From the NCBI RefSeq assembly GCF_001632365.1, contig NW_024468519.1:382831-446830 (forward strand): DNA of 64,000 nucleotides, read 5' to 3'. A program made the position numbers and the translations under genes. The notes under the pieces are model-generated. The model was not told the DNA's origin and did no database searches. It worked only from the letters and a program-made list of their open reading frames with translations. This DNA comes from Laetiporus sulphureus 93-53 (lineage: Eukaryota; Basidiomycota; Agaricomycetes; Polyporales; Laetiporaceae). The stretch's first letter is position 1. Each line of letters opens with the position of its first letter. This document shows, piece by piece, positions 11,205 through 24,962 of this stretch.

Positions 11205-14200
11205 ATCGCGATAGGCCCATCTTACTGTAATAAGGTGTCCACCACCAGTGGTTCAGGCTCTGAGCTATATATACACTCAGCAATTGTGCCTTGCAGACGT
11301 AAAGCCACTCATTGACTTGCAGCTTGCACTCCTCGTGATCCATGCTACGCAAAGACAATCTCCGAAAAGCCCGTTATTGAAGTACCTGATCCACCGCACA
11401 TGAAAGGAGCGCACAGGGTACTTCCGAGCCGATCGGGGGAGCTCAGGTTAGCAGCGGTGAGCGGCCGGCGATAGCGTTTGCGATAGGTATGGTGCGTGCA
11501 ATGACAGTTGAATGCACTTCTGGCCGTGTGAAATGCTGCGCTGTGCGTCCTCCATTACTAATATGAGACAAGGGAATGGCTATCCGGCTATCGGTTACAT
11601 TGTACGTACGGAGAGCTATCGAATACTTACCTCATGCACCGCAAAACCTAATGTGCCTGACAGAAGTAGAAGCGAACTCGTGGTTCTGAACTATAGAGAC
11701 GTGAAGTGCACGGAAGAGTGAGTAAAAGGAAGCGGCCTGGGCACTCCTCGAAGATCGTCGACCAGTGTTTCTGGCCACGTACTACCACGCGCCAATCGAT
11801 GAGGCTATGGAGCAAGGTTAGTGGTCCTGAACAGGCGAGTCGTATCCTCGTATGAAGCGAACGTCAAACCAGGCTCTACCCCTTACATCAGTTCTTTCGC
11901 GACTTGTGAAAGCCCAATTCGCAATGCTAGATGGTCTACGGAGACAGAGCCGTTGTTGAATTTTGACTGCTGCAAAATTTACTCGGGTACTGGTGAGACC
12001 ATCATCACAGGCGCGAAGAAGTAACTGGAATTCACTATACAGTACACGCGCCGTGACGCGCCCACATCAGGAAATCTCAAATCGTCTCGTGCCAGCCCGA
12101 GAACAATTGACTTGTTCTCTCTGGTTTTGGCTTGTACAAGCCAACTGAGAAGCTACCAACCCAGAGAAAATTCAAAACAAAGAGGTCCTGGGACTTTCTT
12201 GAACTTACTGTAATGTCTATTTTTGTTTGGTGTTTGAGTTTTCCTGATGGGGCAGAGATTCAGCCTAGAGCGCGGAACGGCTCTACGCTAGTCTCCCGTG
12301 GGCAGACGAGATAATTCCTTCAACCTCTGCGGGAACGCTCCGGATATCCTTGTCTGACCCGTATCTCTCATAAATTCCGTCATGTCGTGCGCACTGCTTA
12401 CCACACAGCTCTCCCTGAGCACGGTCATCCTTGTTGCTATTTCGCGTAAACGCTGAGAGGCGAGACCCACTGCCTCGTATCTTATGGCCTTGCTCCGATG
12501 CTGGTTCTAATGCGATGCGACCCATCGGAACTGCTTCTGCCAGTGACTCCAGGTGACTTCTTGGCCTGAGATTCGATATCAGTAAAATCTTTTGATCTCC
12601 AGGCCGAAACAAGATCGAAGAACGCCTGGGGAAGGAAAGGCTGGCTCCCGCCAGTCATTGAGCACAATGTGTGATACTCATAGCCATGCCATCGACTTCT
12701 GGTCGCTAACTATAAGTTTCATCGGCACATATCAAGTGTCGGCGCTGCCTCTCCACCTTTGCAATTCAAGGGCATGGGCTCTTATCAGGACGGACCGCCT
12801 TCCTATGACGTTCTTGATGGAGTATCATAACAAGGCGGCTACTGCATTACACATAACCGTGGCGCAGACACAGAGCCTTGTTCTCCGCAGAGTACTTTTA
12901 ACGGAGCATTCACGTCATGTCCTTCGATAACCCTGCGTCCCGATCTGTGTTGCCATGACAGGTGTGAACTTGCATCTGAACGACTCTCTAGGGTCCCTCT
13001 TCATTGGAGTGCTCTTTGCTGTACTGTGGGCTGCCAGCCTTGGTCAGGTTCGTGGACAGCGCTGACACGTGCTGATCTGCAGTCTATATGGTGCTGAATG
13101 TGCACAAGTACTGTACTACTTGCGAGCCTATCCAGATGACTCCTTGTCGATAAAAGCTCTGGTATTGAGGCTGCATTGTTGCACTAGATAACGTACGCTT
13201 ACAAGTGGATATTTCCCTACAGGTCATGTTCTTGTGGTGCGCCCTTACAACAGGAATTCTTTTGTCACACAAGTCTGATAGATCATTATGTGAACAGGAC
13301 CCTCGAGACAGCGAGAACAATCCTTGATCTCATTGTACGTCCATATTTGTATTTGGGGGCACTGACGGGCCCTCATATGAGGCAACTAGGCGGAATGGTA
13401 CTACCTCATTCAGAATCATGCGAATGTGGCGGCGCTGGAGCTCTTACCTATGTTAGTATCTGAAGTCACTGTGAATGTGCACAACGTAGCTAACATCATA
13501 CTCTCATTGCGTACAGCGCGTTTCTTGTACGTTTGCTGTGCAACGTGTCTTGTTGAAGCAACTAACCTCCTGTAGCAAGCCGAGTTCTTCCTTAACGTCC
13601 GTGCGCACATTGAGAATTGTAGTCTTGAACTGACTCCATTCTAGTCCCTGATGGTTCTCATTGCGCAAAGGTATAGACAATAGACTCGCACATGCTGTGA
13701 CAAGCTAAAGGAGGATGTCACAGTTTCTTTATACACTCCATATGGAGGCGTAAGCGTAATATGTCCGTGCGTTTCACATGAACTAATGGAAATGCAGTCT
13801 TAGGCATCGAGAATCGCTGGTACCGCTGGCCAATAGTAGTGACCGTGGTAAGTGCGAATGCGACGATCCCAAGTTCGTGCTCATAAAGAACTACAGAGCT
13901 CGTTGGCTCTCTTGTCCTTCAGTATGTCATGTATCACCTCATATAGCTGTGAGGCCCTGCTGATATTCGTCTGCTCAGCGGGTGGTTGTGGTTCGTACAG
14001 ATATTCCTGTCACTAATCACGCCGCTGATATTACCACGCACTCAGGGGCAGTGTGGAAGGCGTGAGTGACCTTCATCCGGGTCCCATGCTCTCCGGGAAT
14101 ATAAGACTCATTTCGCTGCAGACACCAACACCATGGTGTCATGAACGAAGTGTTGCGTTCCGTGGAGGTGAGAATTCGCGGATCGTTCTAGGATCTCGAT

Positions 14201-15136
14201 TCTGAATGGAGAACAGTTTCCAGTTTCTGTTGCGCTTGTCACCGCTGTAGTCACCGATATCTACATTACCGTTTCTCTTTGTCTCACATTACGTGCGCAC
14301 AGGACCGGCTTTGTGCGGTACGCAGCTTTGGCCAATCCCACTCTCATCCACTGCTGAACCTGTCGCGCGCGCGTAGGTCTGACACGCTCATCTCGATGAT
14401 TCTGCTGTTTGCCATTCAGAGAGGAATTTTCACCGCGTCAGCAAGTCCTCACTTGTCCCTTACAACAATTGAACTGAATTTTCCGTTGCATTACACAGCC
14501 TCATACAAACATTGTTTTTCTTGACGGTGAGCCATTCCCGTCGCATTTATGGAAGTCGACAACTGACATTGTTGGTGAATGCAGTATGTCTGCACCTTGA
14601 AACAAGAGCTGCTCGTGTGGATGGTATTCCATTTTCCCGCAGGCAAGGGTAAGTAGCTCTCTCCTCTCCATTGACGAAGAAAGTTTAACGACGAGCCCAT
14701 AACGTCATCAGTATACGTCAACTCGCTTCTCGTCATGTAAGCAGCTGCTCCTTCCATTGGCTCGCCTTCTCACCGACGATCAAACAGGCTTAATGCCCGA
14801 CGATATATCGGTCAAGGCGGGAGTGACGGCGCTCTCGGCTTTCGTCTCACAGACCTCCCTCTCGACAGGTCACCACATAACGGACTATCCCAATAATGCG
14901 TTCACTGGTGCTGTCGAGACTGTTCTCTCGCTTAAGGGCTATTTTCAGAGAATTTAACCAACAGGAGAAGTCGCGCACACTAGGACGGGCGATGTGCTCG
15001 ACAGAAGTGGTGCATCACTACAGTGATGCGATCGAGATTGAATCGGCAAATGGAAGGAGAAAACATGTAGAAGGTGCGACGTGATACAAAAAAGAAAGAA
15101 ATCTGTCCTTCCGATGAGTGGACGTTGACTTTTATT
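11205..15136 (+). repeat. direct repeat unit A (about 3.9 kb)
   Basis: First of two tandem, diverged copies. Both begin with GCGATAGGCCCAT then a block containing TCCACCACCAGTGGTTCAGG, and both end with ACTTTTATTA just after a conserved tail. Corresponding blocks keep the same order throughout, for example GATCGGGGGAGCTCAGGT at 11433 and 15371, and TCTAGGGTCCCTCTTCATTG at about 12987 and 16649. Small indels explain the different lengths. Each copy holds about 1.7 kb of non-coding sequence followed by a decayed membrane-protein gene. I see no terminal inverted repeats or transposase, so this looks like a segmental tandem duplication rather than a transposon. Confidence 0.8.
12955..15084 (+). 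pseudogene. DUF6534-type membrane protein relic, copy A
   Basis: The exon series of a seven-helix Agaricomycete DUF6534-type protein can be followed. It starts at the ATG at 12955 with SLGSLFIGVLFAVLW, then LYGAECAQVLYYLRAYPDD, a VMFLWCAL block, QAEFFLNVRAH, WYRWPIVVTV, TDIYITVSLCLTLR, SDTLISMILLFAIQRG and YVNSLLVM. The tail VVHHYSDAIEIE ends with TGA at 15084. Several borders are broken: the first exon and LYGAE do not join in frame, and stops or frame changes occur around 13230-13700. The DUF6534 core around 14230-14420 still splices cleanly (GTACGC donor, GCGTAG acceptor). Family assignment is by remembered motif pattern; the function of intact members is unknown. Confidence 0.6.
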
Positions 15137-18100
15137 AGCGATAGGCCCATGTTACTGTAATAAAATGTCCACCACCAGTGGTTCAGGATCTCAGCTATAT
15201 GATATACATTCATCAATTGTGCCTTCAGGCATCAACCCCTCATACCGTTCACTGACTTGCAGCTTGCACTCTTCATGATACATGCTACGCAAAGATAGTC
15301 TCCGAAGAGCTCGTTATCGAAATACCTGATCCACTGCACATGAGGGGAGCATGCAGGTTCCTTCCGAGCCGATCGGGGGAGCTCAGGTCAGTAGCGATGA
15401 GCGGCCGGCGATAGCGTTTGCGATAGGTATGGCGCGTGCAATGACAGTTGAATGCACTTCTGATGTGGAATGCTGCGCTGTGCGGGATGCACCGTGATCG
15501 ACGTCGCAATATGAGTCGTCCTCCACGTGAATGGCTAGAGTCCGGCTATCGGTTACATTGTACGTACGGAAAGCTGTCGGAACACCTCATGCACCGCAAA
15601 ATCTAATGTGCCTGACAGAAGTAGAAGCGAGCTCGTGGTTCTGAACTATAGAGACGTGAAGTTCACGGAAGAAAGGGAAATGAAGCGGCCTGGGCACTCT
15701 CCGAAGATCGTCGACCAATGTTTCTGGCCACATACCATGCGCCAATTGCGCAAGGTTCGTGCACGTAGTGATCAAACGTCAAACCTTAGTGGCTGGCAGT
15801 TCTTTCGCATTTTGTGAAAGCCCAGATTCATAATGCTAGATTGCCTGAATGTATTGCAACTCATAGAGACTGAAGAGATAGAGCCATTGCTGAGCGCTGA
15901 ATTCTTACTGCTGCAAACTTTATACAGTTGCTGGTGTCTGCAGAGGAAAAAAGGACGCGCCCACGTGCCACGGGGTGGAGAGCCTCCGCGCGATTGCGCC
16001 ACAGCCACTCCGTCACGGTAAATGCCATCCCGTCGCGCGCGCTGCGATCACCGCACATCTTTACCTGAACACGGTCATTTTTGTCGCTCTTTCGCGTAAC
16101 GCTGAGAGGCGAGGACAGCCACTTCGTCCCTTGTTGCCTTGTTCCGACGCCGATTCTGAAGCGACACGCCCCATCCGAACCGCTTCTAATTTCTTGGCCT
16201 GCCAGTGAGATTCGATATAGCAAAACCTTCTTATTTTCAGGCCGAAAGAAGATCGGAAAACGCCTGAAGAATGGAATGGATGGCTCCTACCCGTCATTAG
16301 ATCATGAGAAAAAATTGTATGATACTCATAACCATACCGTCGACATCTGCTCGCTAAATATAAGCTGTCTCAGCGATCTTCACCTATGAAGTGCCGGCAC
16401 TGCTTCTGCACCTTTGCAGTTTGAATCCCTGGGTGTGGCCTCTTATCAGGGTGGACCGCCTTCACGAGAGATTCTTGATGCGAGAACCATAACAAGGCCG
16501 ATGCCACATTGCACATGACTGTGGCGCATGAACAGAGCCTCGTTCTCCGAAGAATACTTCTAACGGAGCAACCTCATCGTGTCCCTTGGTAGCCCTGCAT
16601 CCTGTCTGTGTCACCATGACTGGCGCGAACATGCATCTTAACAACTCTCTAGGGTCCCTCTTCATTGGAGTGCTCTTTGCTATACTGTGGGCTGCCGGAC
16701 TTCTTACGGTTCGTGGACAGTGCTGATATGCGTTACCTTGCAGTTTATACGGCATTGAATGTGCACAAATACTGTACTACGCGCGAGCCTATCCAGATGA
16801 CTCCTTGTCGATAAAAGCTCTGGTATTGCGGATGCATCGCTGCACTGGATACCGTACACTCACAGGCGGATTATGATTTTTGTCCACAGGTCACATTCTT
16901 ATGGTGCGTGCTCACAGCAGGAACGCTTTTGTCACACAAGTCTGATAGATCAATCTGCGAACAGGACCGTCGAGACAGCAAGAACAATCCTTGATCTCAT
17001 TGTAGGTCCATACTTTTTGTATCTGGGGTGCTGGTGGATCCTCATGTGAGGCAACTAGGTGGTATGGCACTACCTCATTCAGAATCATGCGACTGTGAAG
17101 GCGCTGGAGCTCTTGCCTACGTTGGTATCTACAGTCACTGAATGTGCACAACAGAGCTAATCTCATACTTCTGCTGCGTACAGCGCGTTCTCTGTACGTT
17201 TGCTTTGCAACGTGCCTTGTTTATGCAGCTAATCTCTCGTGACAGGCCGAGTTTTTCCTTAACGTACGTGCACAAAATTGAGAGTTATAGTCTCGAACTG
17301 ACCCCATTCTAGTCTCTGACAGTTCTCATTGCGCAAAGGTATGTACAATAGACTTGCACACGCTATGATGAGCTAAACGAAGATGTCACAGTTTCTTCAT
17401 ACACGCAATATGGAGGCGTGAGTGTGATATGTCCATCCGTCTTACATACACTAATGAATGCGCAGTCTTGGGCATCAGGAACCGCTGGTACCGTTGGCCA
17501 TTGGCAGTCACCGTGGTAAGTTCGAATCCGACGATCCCAAGTCCGTACTCATAAAGGACTACAGAGCTCGTTGGCTCTGCTGTCCTTCGGTATGTCATGT
17601 ATCACCTCATATAGCTGTAAGGCTCTGCTGATGTTCATCTGCTCAGCGGGTGGTTGTGGTTCGTACAGATGTTCATATCACTAATCACGCGGCTGACATT
17701 ACCACGCCCTCAGTTACAGTATGGAAGGTGTGAGTGACCTTCATCCGGGTCTCATGCCCTCTGGGAATATGAGCCTCACTTCGCTGCAGATACCAACGCC
17801 ATTACATCATGGCCGAGGTGTTGCGGGACGCGGAGGTGCGAATTCGCGGATCGTTCTAGGATCTTGATACTGAATGGAGAACAGTTTCCAGCTTCCATCG
17901 CGACTGTCACCGCTGTAGTCACCGACATCTGTATTACCGTTTCTCTTTGTCTCACATTGCGTGCGCAGAGGACCGGCTTTGTGCGGTACGCAGCTTTCAC
18001 CAACCCCACTCTCATCCATTATTGAACCCATCGCGCGCGCGTAGGTCTGACACGCTCATCTCGATGATTTTGCTGTTCGCCATCCAAAGAGGAATATGTA

Positions 18101-18806
18101 CCTCGTCAGCAGGTCCCCACTTGCCCCTTTCAGCAACGCAACTAATTTTTCACTGCGTTACACAGCCTCGTACAAGCGCTGCATTTCTTGACGGTGAGCC
18201 ATTTCCATCACTCCTGTGGAAGTTCATCAACTGAAATTGTTGTTGAATGCAGTATGTCTGCACCTTCAGACAACAGCTGCTCGTGTGGATGGTATTCCAT
18301 TTCCCCGCAAGCAAGGGTCCGTAGCTCTCTCCTCTCGATTGGTGAAGAAATTTTAACGACGAGCCCATAACATCATCAGTATATGTCAACTCCCTTCTCG
18401 CCGTGTAAGCAGCTGCTCCTTTCATTGGCTCGCCTTCTCACCGACGATCAAATAGGCTCAATGTCCGACGATATATCAGTCAAGGCGGGAGCGACGGCGC
18501 TCTCGGCTATCATCTCACAGACCTCGCTCTTGGCACGTTGCCGCAAAACGGACTATCCCAGTAATGCGTTCGTTGGTGCTGTCGAGTTGCTTCCCGACTC
18601 GAGGGCTGTTTTCAGAGAATTTAACCGACAGCAGAGGTCTCACACACGAGGACGGTTGATGTGCTCGACAAAAGTGGTGCATCACTACGATTATGCGATC
18701 GAGATTGAACTGGCAGATGGAAGGAGGAAACATGTAGAAGGTGCGATGTGATACAAAAAGACAGACTTTATTTATCGTTATCACGAGTATACGTTCACTT
18801 TTATTA
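15137..18806 (+). repeat. direct repeat unit B (about 3.7 kb)
   Basis: Second copy of the tandem unit, in the same orientation and immediately adjoining unit A. By eye roughly four of five bases match in the better blocks, with indels throughout; for example 11940-12030 and 15870-15950 differ considerably. The unit ends near 18806, after which unrelated sequence leads to the Iml1 gene. The divergence suggests an old duplication. Confidence 0.8.
16616..18751 (+). pseudogene. DUF6534-type membrane protein relic, copy B
   Basis: Same exon series as copy A. The ATG at 16616 leads into SLGSLFIGVLFAILWAAG, then LYGIECAQILYYARAYPDD, TDICITVSLCLTLR, SDTLISMILLFAIQRG and YVNSLLAV. The tail VVHHYDYAIEIELADGRRKH ends with TGA at 18751. 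It shares the frame break between the first two exons with copy A, so the lesion may predate duplication, or both copies splice in a way I cannot see. The YVNSLLAV exon ends at a good GTAAGC donor that copy A has lost. I see no continuous intact reading frame. Confidence 0.6.
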
Positions 18807-19013
18807 AGCAAGTCGAGCCTGGTCATTTGCGAGTTACACACACCAGAAGTTCTCTAATTTTCGAGCAGGCGCTAGGAGTCATAGGCCGAGATGGACATTC
18901 TGCGACTACGAGAAGCCTCAGAATGTGCAGGCTGTCTGCTTAAACAGAGCGCATTTGAGTCATGCAAACTCGCGCTTCAAGGGCTGACATATTATGTATT
19001 GGCCGCAGAATGC

Positions 19014-22000
19014 CTATATACTAAGAGGAGGTGGCTCCTCCAGAGCATGGTCTAATTGAGCGAGCTCATTGTCATAAAACCGGAGTAACGCCTCCTTATT
19101 CGAACAAAATTGTTCAAGCCTCATGCGTATCGCCTCGGCAGCCGCTGCTGGCCTCTGATGTTTCAGAGCCGAGCCGATTCTGCCAGGAGCCATGAGTCGA
19201 TTGGTCAAGAACAGGAACCCCTGGCCGTTCCCTAGGACTTGCACGAACGCTACGCCAGATCGATGCACCCATTGTGAGTACTTGAAAGGTGCGCGGCGAT
19301 AGGAATACACAACGTCCACTTGCTCTGGATACAGAGCGGCAGCCTCGATGTCGAGGACGAAGCCATGCTTGCGGAGCATTGCATATTCGAAATAAAACTT
19401 GGCCTGAACTCCATCTGCAACTCGCTTATCTAGATCAGGCACGATTGGCGGCGGTAGGGCGATTGAGATGGGGAAGCATGATTGGAATGGATTTCGATCC
19501 CTGATGTCGCAGATCTGCGTGACATAGGCTTCGACGAGCTTTAGGCCGTACCGCTCTATCGTCCGGCTCCACTGTCGCAGAAGGTCGTCGATACAACGAG
19601 CAGTAGTACCGAGCCATTGCAGCTCGAAGTGGAAACAAGTCGCAGGATTGTGGATGATGTCGTGGTGAAGGATGACAGACTCGGCCTGGTCGCTCCGCTG
19701 TGGAAGGACAGTGAGTGAGATCCATTGTATGGTAGCGAGATATGCACCTTGTTTGGGTCAATGTCAATGACCATGCTCTGGCTCATGATGAGACGCTTCT
19801 TGGTTTTCTTGATGGAGGAGCCACCACTTCCTGGGTAGAAGCCCGTTCGTGGACCAGAATCATCACCTGGCGCTTGACGAGAAGAGCGGAACCATCCGCC
19901 TCGAGGAGTCATAGGGACGAGGTATTCGCCTTTCAATGCGTAAAAGTAATGACTGTTGAACGGTTAGGACAGCCCATATCAGCAAAACAGGCGACGCACC
20001 CGTCCAGGAACCCATGAGCTCCTCTGCAATGTTCAAAGAGGCCACGCTCCTGCAACTTGTTCCCCACATCCACGCCTTGCTCTCTGGAGGAGATATCGCG
20101 AAACTCGCGTACAAGCCACGAAACAAAGTCGGATCCTAGGAAGGAGTTTGGATACTTTCTGCCATGCCACCTATGCTCCTTGATGGGGACACCCTCTTCC
20201 TCACGCATTGCCTTCGCGATAGCAGCCAACGACATATCCGCGATATCTCTCTCGCTCTTCGTCTTTTTTCGCAGAGGTCCTTTTGCATGGATCTCGTCCA
20301 GCTGTGCGATTAGTGACTCATCGAGGATGCATGCCACCGGTTCCATATCTGTGGTAATGAAGCGAACTGGAGGAGTCGGTCTTCCCTTTTCTTCCGGCGG
20401 ACACCATCGCGCCTTGGAGAATAGTTCAGCTAGTTTGTCCATCCCCAACAAGCGCACCTCCTCGTCATTCAGCTTTTCCCCTGCTGGGCCTACATTTGTG
20501 GAGGGTGGCTCGTCAGTTGGGATTACCACAAACCGAGTTCGCCAGTAGCGAATCGATTCGTTGAATTGCGTTTCGTAGCCTGCCACTAACATGTCAAGTC
20601 TGGAAGTATATGCACTGATTAGCACAATTCTATGACTGAGCAAATGCATGAGCCTACCGGTTCCATCCGTAACCCTCCAATCCATGCGAGATGAAAGAGG
20701 TCGAAAGCTCGGTGTAACCAACGCCGAGTTTGGGCCATATCAAGCATTGATATTGAAAGGGCTGTACCTGTGGCATCCGCCGCACGTACCGCCGAACCTG
20801 GATAGAATCCCCGCGATATGCAATGCGATGGATCTCGTTGCTCATGCTCAGATATATGGGATCGTGTGGGGACTTCAGCACATCCGAAACACCAGTCGGC
20901 TTGGGAGTCGCATCATCTTCAGCAACGTAGGACCTGGTACGTCGAAGCACCTCTGGAACATCCATCTCGTGAGGTGCCGGCCTGCTTGGCCGCGAGACGA
21001 ATTGGAACCCTTGGGCGAGACGCGATGCAACCATCCCCCGCATCACAGCAAGCGCCCATGCGCCGCGCACCTCGTCCGCAGTACCGCTCACAGACGGCGG
21101 ACGGACGAGGAAGGAACGCATCTCCGGCGGGTCCACGACGAAATCGTAAAATGTCATGTCGTATGCCGCCTCCAGCTCGGACATAGGTGGGAAGTACTCT
21201 ATCGTAAGCGGGAGACAGCCCGGTGTCTTCATCGCCTTCCATTTGATCTCATGCTTGGAGAACGGTTCTGGGAACATGTGCTGCCACCTGCGCGCCAGCG
21301 ACCACTGCATATAGGAGACGCGCGAGGAAGGCTTGCAAGGATTCGTCTGGACCGCGTGATATGACGGTCCGACGGACATTGCGCTCGACGTGGTCTTGTC
21401 AATCATTCTGCGCCTCGGCATAACCAAACTGTCGCGCGGAGAGGTACTGATCGGCGACCGTATTTGAGAGACCGCCGGATGTGATACCACTGTTTCTTCA
21501 TCAGCATCTCGGCGGGACGATATGGTCCTGATCGTCACTTGTGGGGAGCGCACCTGCGGAGTGCGCACGGCCGTCGGAGTACTCGCAGCCATGACCGAAC
21601 GTGGTGGCTGTGCTTCCGATCTCGGAGAGATAGAGGCACCGCGTGTTGAGGTACCAGACACTGGAGTCGTCTGAGGCTGGCTTGGCCCGCTCTTGAACGG
21701 ATTAAACAGCCAAGACGGCATGAAGGGAGATCTGGTTGAGGAAGTTGCCGCCGAAGGCTTCTGCTTGGATCGGCGCTTACTAGACGATGCGGTAGAACGC
21801 ACACTCTTCAACGAATGCCCTGAACGATTCGACAGGATCGACGCCTGTGATGGCGAGCTGCTGAGCCCGGCCGAGGCCGCCAGTAGTACCTTTTGCTCTG
21901 CATCAGACGCAGATAAATCTGCAGGCATCTGAACCGGCTGGGCAGCCTCCTCCTGCAGATCGTGCAACGACCAAATCGAGGCCTCCGAGTTGCGACCTGA

Positions 22001-23991
22001 TGACGTACGCTTCAGGCTGCTGTCGTGTCGCAGCAACGCAGCAATGCCCGAGCCGCTCCCTGACGAAGCGATGGAGCCACGATTTGGAGGAATGTGCTGG
22101 GTTTCCGGTATCGGTGCGAATATCTCGGAGTCGAAGGCATCTGCATCCTCCTTAGAGATACATGCGCTCCCTGATGCATCTGAATATGTGGAAGATGACA
22201 TCGGCGGAGGGAGGAATGGGATTTCGATGTTCGATAGCACGTCATTATCCAGCAATCCTAGCATCTCGATTTCATGCATTTTCGCTCGAGCGACGAACCT
22301 GGTAATCTAGTGATCAGCATCGATATGCCACTACAGGAGGAGCTGACTGATATACCTATCTGTCCTGAACGGATGATCCATCTGCTTGTCCCAGAAAGAC
22401 GTAGCCATCCAGAAAGGCTCCCACCAGAACAGAGTCTTCTGCCTCCCAGCTGCCTGCAGCTCCTCATCGCCACCCCAGAGTGGGTCGAGCGCACGAGAGC
22501 CGATCAACCCTGCAGCGCCCATACGTACGTCAGGCTCTACACCCTGAAAGGAGAATATCGGGCTCTGGTGCAGGGGCGGCTTCGTGAGACAGACGAGCTC
22601 AACACCGAAGCCCTGGTCCAGCAAGCGGGTCGTCGTGAGTCGCAGAAGCCGCTTCGAGATGCGGTAGTAGCCCGTGCCAGGTGTGATCACAACGGTCAAG
22701 GACCCGGTGAGCGAGAGCGACCGGTCAATGTAATGCGTCTCGGTGGGATTGAGCCCCAGGTTGAGCGCTTCCAACAGCGGACCGTCGTGCGCATACGAGA
22801 GCTGCCCGACAAGGCGCGCGTGGCCCGGCTCACGCGAGTTGACGGTGGGCCGATGGTAGTGGTGCGTGAGCAGGATGTCCTGCTGAAATGCCCAGAACGA
22901 GTTCTTCAACCCGACGAGGGTCGGCTTCCAGTCGTACAGTACCTCGAGGTCAGTGACGACCTTGTAGAAATCTTTGTACCAGCGCCCGTCCTCGTCCTGC
23001 CGCAGCGGGCCCGCGGCGTAATCGACCTCGGATGGATCGTAGAACACGCGCGAGATGAGCACGATGGTCACGATATGATTCGTGCCCGCTTCGCGCCACT
23101 TGTTGAACAGCGTCGGGAGGAAGGAGTGCACGATCTTCTCATTGTACCGCTCGCCGTCGCCGGCGAACTCCCAGAGCTCGCGGCAGACTTGGATGAAGAT
23201 TGTCACTTTTGCGGAGAGTGAGCGATAGATGGCTTTCGTGGAGGAGGTGATGTATGCTGATGGTACCTATTTGCGCTCCATCATCTTAGCGGAATATGTC
23301 CTTTTTGGCATGCATACCTTTTTGCCACCAATGTAGATTGCTTGTATCTTGGCGGCGATCACTCCGATGAAGGAGATCTCCTGTTCTACATATGTGCACT
23401 GGCCGACCAGATGGGAGCTTAATCTCCACATTTCATTGCGTCCCAAGTATTGGTCTTGGAACGTGAGCTCGATGTACTCGGCGGAGTACTTCGACTTGTC
23501 GATCTGACGAGCCGCCTTTCTATAGCTGCATGGTAGCGACAGGAAACAGAGAGCGGTACCTTCGTCAAGGTGACCTCTCCATTGTTTCGCAGACCGAACT
23601 GGTCAGCAACTGGCCTAGGGACGGACACCTTACAATGTTACAGTTGTAACTTCGCACTGGATCCCAAAGGTCATATGAATCAACATACTTGCAACTGAGG
23701 CTTCATGTTCCCTTCATCCTTCTGCACACTGAACAGAAACCCGGACGAGCTCCCGATCGCAGATGTTGAGACTCGGATCACATCGCCCTCTGCAACCCCT
23801 GGCCACCACGAGTGATTCAGCTGCACATTTGGCGAGTCTTTTGGATCGTGCACCCAGGTTGTGAGCGTCTTGGAGTCGCCAAGCCTGAGCGGCGTTGCGG
23901 ACACGGACGGAGGCTTGTACTGCGAAGTGACGGTGTTGGATCGTCTCCGGCCGAACTGAGAAGCTTGAGATTCTGCTCGGGAGCTAGACAT
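19014..23991 (-). CDS. iml1: Iml1/DEPDC5, GATOR1 (SEACIT) subunit
   Basis: Eight exons on the minus strand: 23689..23991, 23560..23628, 23318..23515, 22356..23266, 20658..22298, 20000..20599, 19748..19952, 19014..19697; 1,536 aa. Iml1 is the GAP-carrying subunit of the vacuolar complex that turns off TORC1 during amino-acid starvation, together with Npr2/Npr3. N-terminal landmarks are FQDQYLGRNEMWRL, STKAIYRSLSAKVTIFIQ and WEFAGDGERYNEKIVHSFLP. Then come GTGYYRISKRLLRLTTTRLL and HPFRTDR-FVARAKMHEI. After a long Ser-rich loop the DEP domain (about 1165-1240) contains FLGSDFVSWLVREFRDI and HGFLDG-HYFYALKGEY. The C-terminus follows FHFELQWLGTTARCIDDLL and RYGLKLVEAYV. The length fits Iml1. Confidence 0.95.
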
Positions 23992-24962
23992 ACTGTGAGG
24001 CGAGTTGAATGACCAGCTGTACTGTTGAGCAGAACAGTGCTGCACGCGCTGCAAAAGGGGAGGAATACAACATGATCATTAGCCATCTAGTCAACACGAC
24101 ACTGAAGCATCGACTTACAAAGCTTTGGGGCCTCAGGCCTCAGTACTCAGTCCTCGCACGTTTCAAACAATCAAGATACGTGCAGTGCCAAGACGAAGCC
24201 AAAGAACATGCAACTTCCCCAGATACTTCGTCGCGGAGGCAGCCAAATCTTCGACTAGTAGTATATGATGATATTGGATGTCTTCCTGCTTCCTAAGGTT
24301 GATAGATCCTCGTTCCAGAGAGGATAATCGAAAATAGATTCAAACGTATAGTATGCAAGCGTCTGCAACGTGCAGACAAGCGATCGGGTATGTGCTGTGC
24401 TGGATCTTGCTGAGCTTCAAATAGTATACAGTACTTGGTCCCCCTGGCAGCCCGTTTACGGTTTGTGTGACACACACCTCACTTAATGAGACAAAACCTT
24501 CCAGCTCCTACGTTTTGTTTTCTCACTTTTGGGCTGGGACGTACACTATTATAATGTGTAATGCTACTCTATATGAGTTTCCTAGAGAATCAGTTTACGG
24601 ATAGGCATGCATTTGTTAATACCAGGTGACGCGATTGTGGCTGGAGTAAGCGCCGTCCACGTGATGATCTAAACACGTCAGTGGCGATGATCAAGTCGGC
24701 CTCACTGGCTTTGTTCCATCCATCATCAGAGTGCTCACTGGACAAGGTACGGAAAGCTGTGTGTTCGTGTTCATATTACTATCATAGGTTGTATCCTGAT
24801 TATCCATTGTGACAGGGCCCCGATATACGCTCTCCTTCGATCTTCAGCGGGGAACTAGCCTTCTCGAATACTCAGCGTGTCCGGTTATCCACGATATTTA
24901 AGGCGTTCTGAAACCTAGTCCGTTCATTAGTCTCACTCGCAGGCTTTCCAACATTGCAAGTC
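23992..24962. other. divergent intergenic, Iml1 / caspase-like gene
   Basis: Nearly 1 kb between two divergently transcribed genes, expected to carry both promoters. Short open frames give no recognisable protein. AT-rich stretches near 24540-24600 and a CT/TC leader just before 24963 are the only visible features. Confidence 0.5.

Noticed and set aside
11205..18806. Tandem repeats as a transposable element
   Set aside because: I see no transposase, reverse transcriptase, terminal inverted repeats or target-site duplications, and the homologous content is a host-type membrane-protein gene.
22274..23221. 315-codon plus-strand open frame opposite Iml1
   Set aside because: It is antisense to the long conserved Iml1 exon and an artefact of its GC-rich codon usage; no family match.
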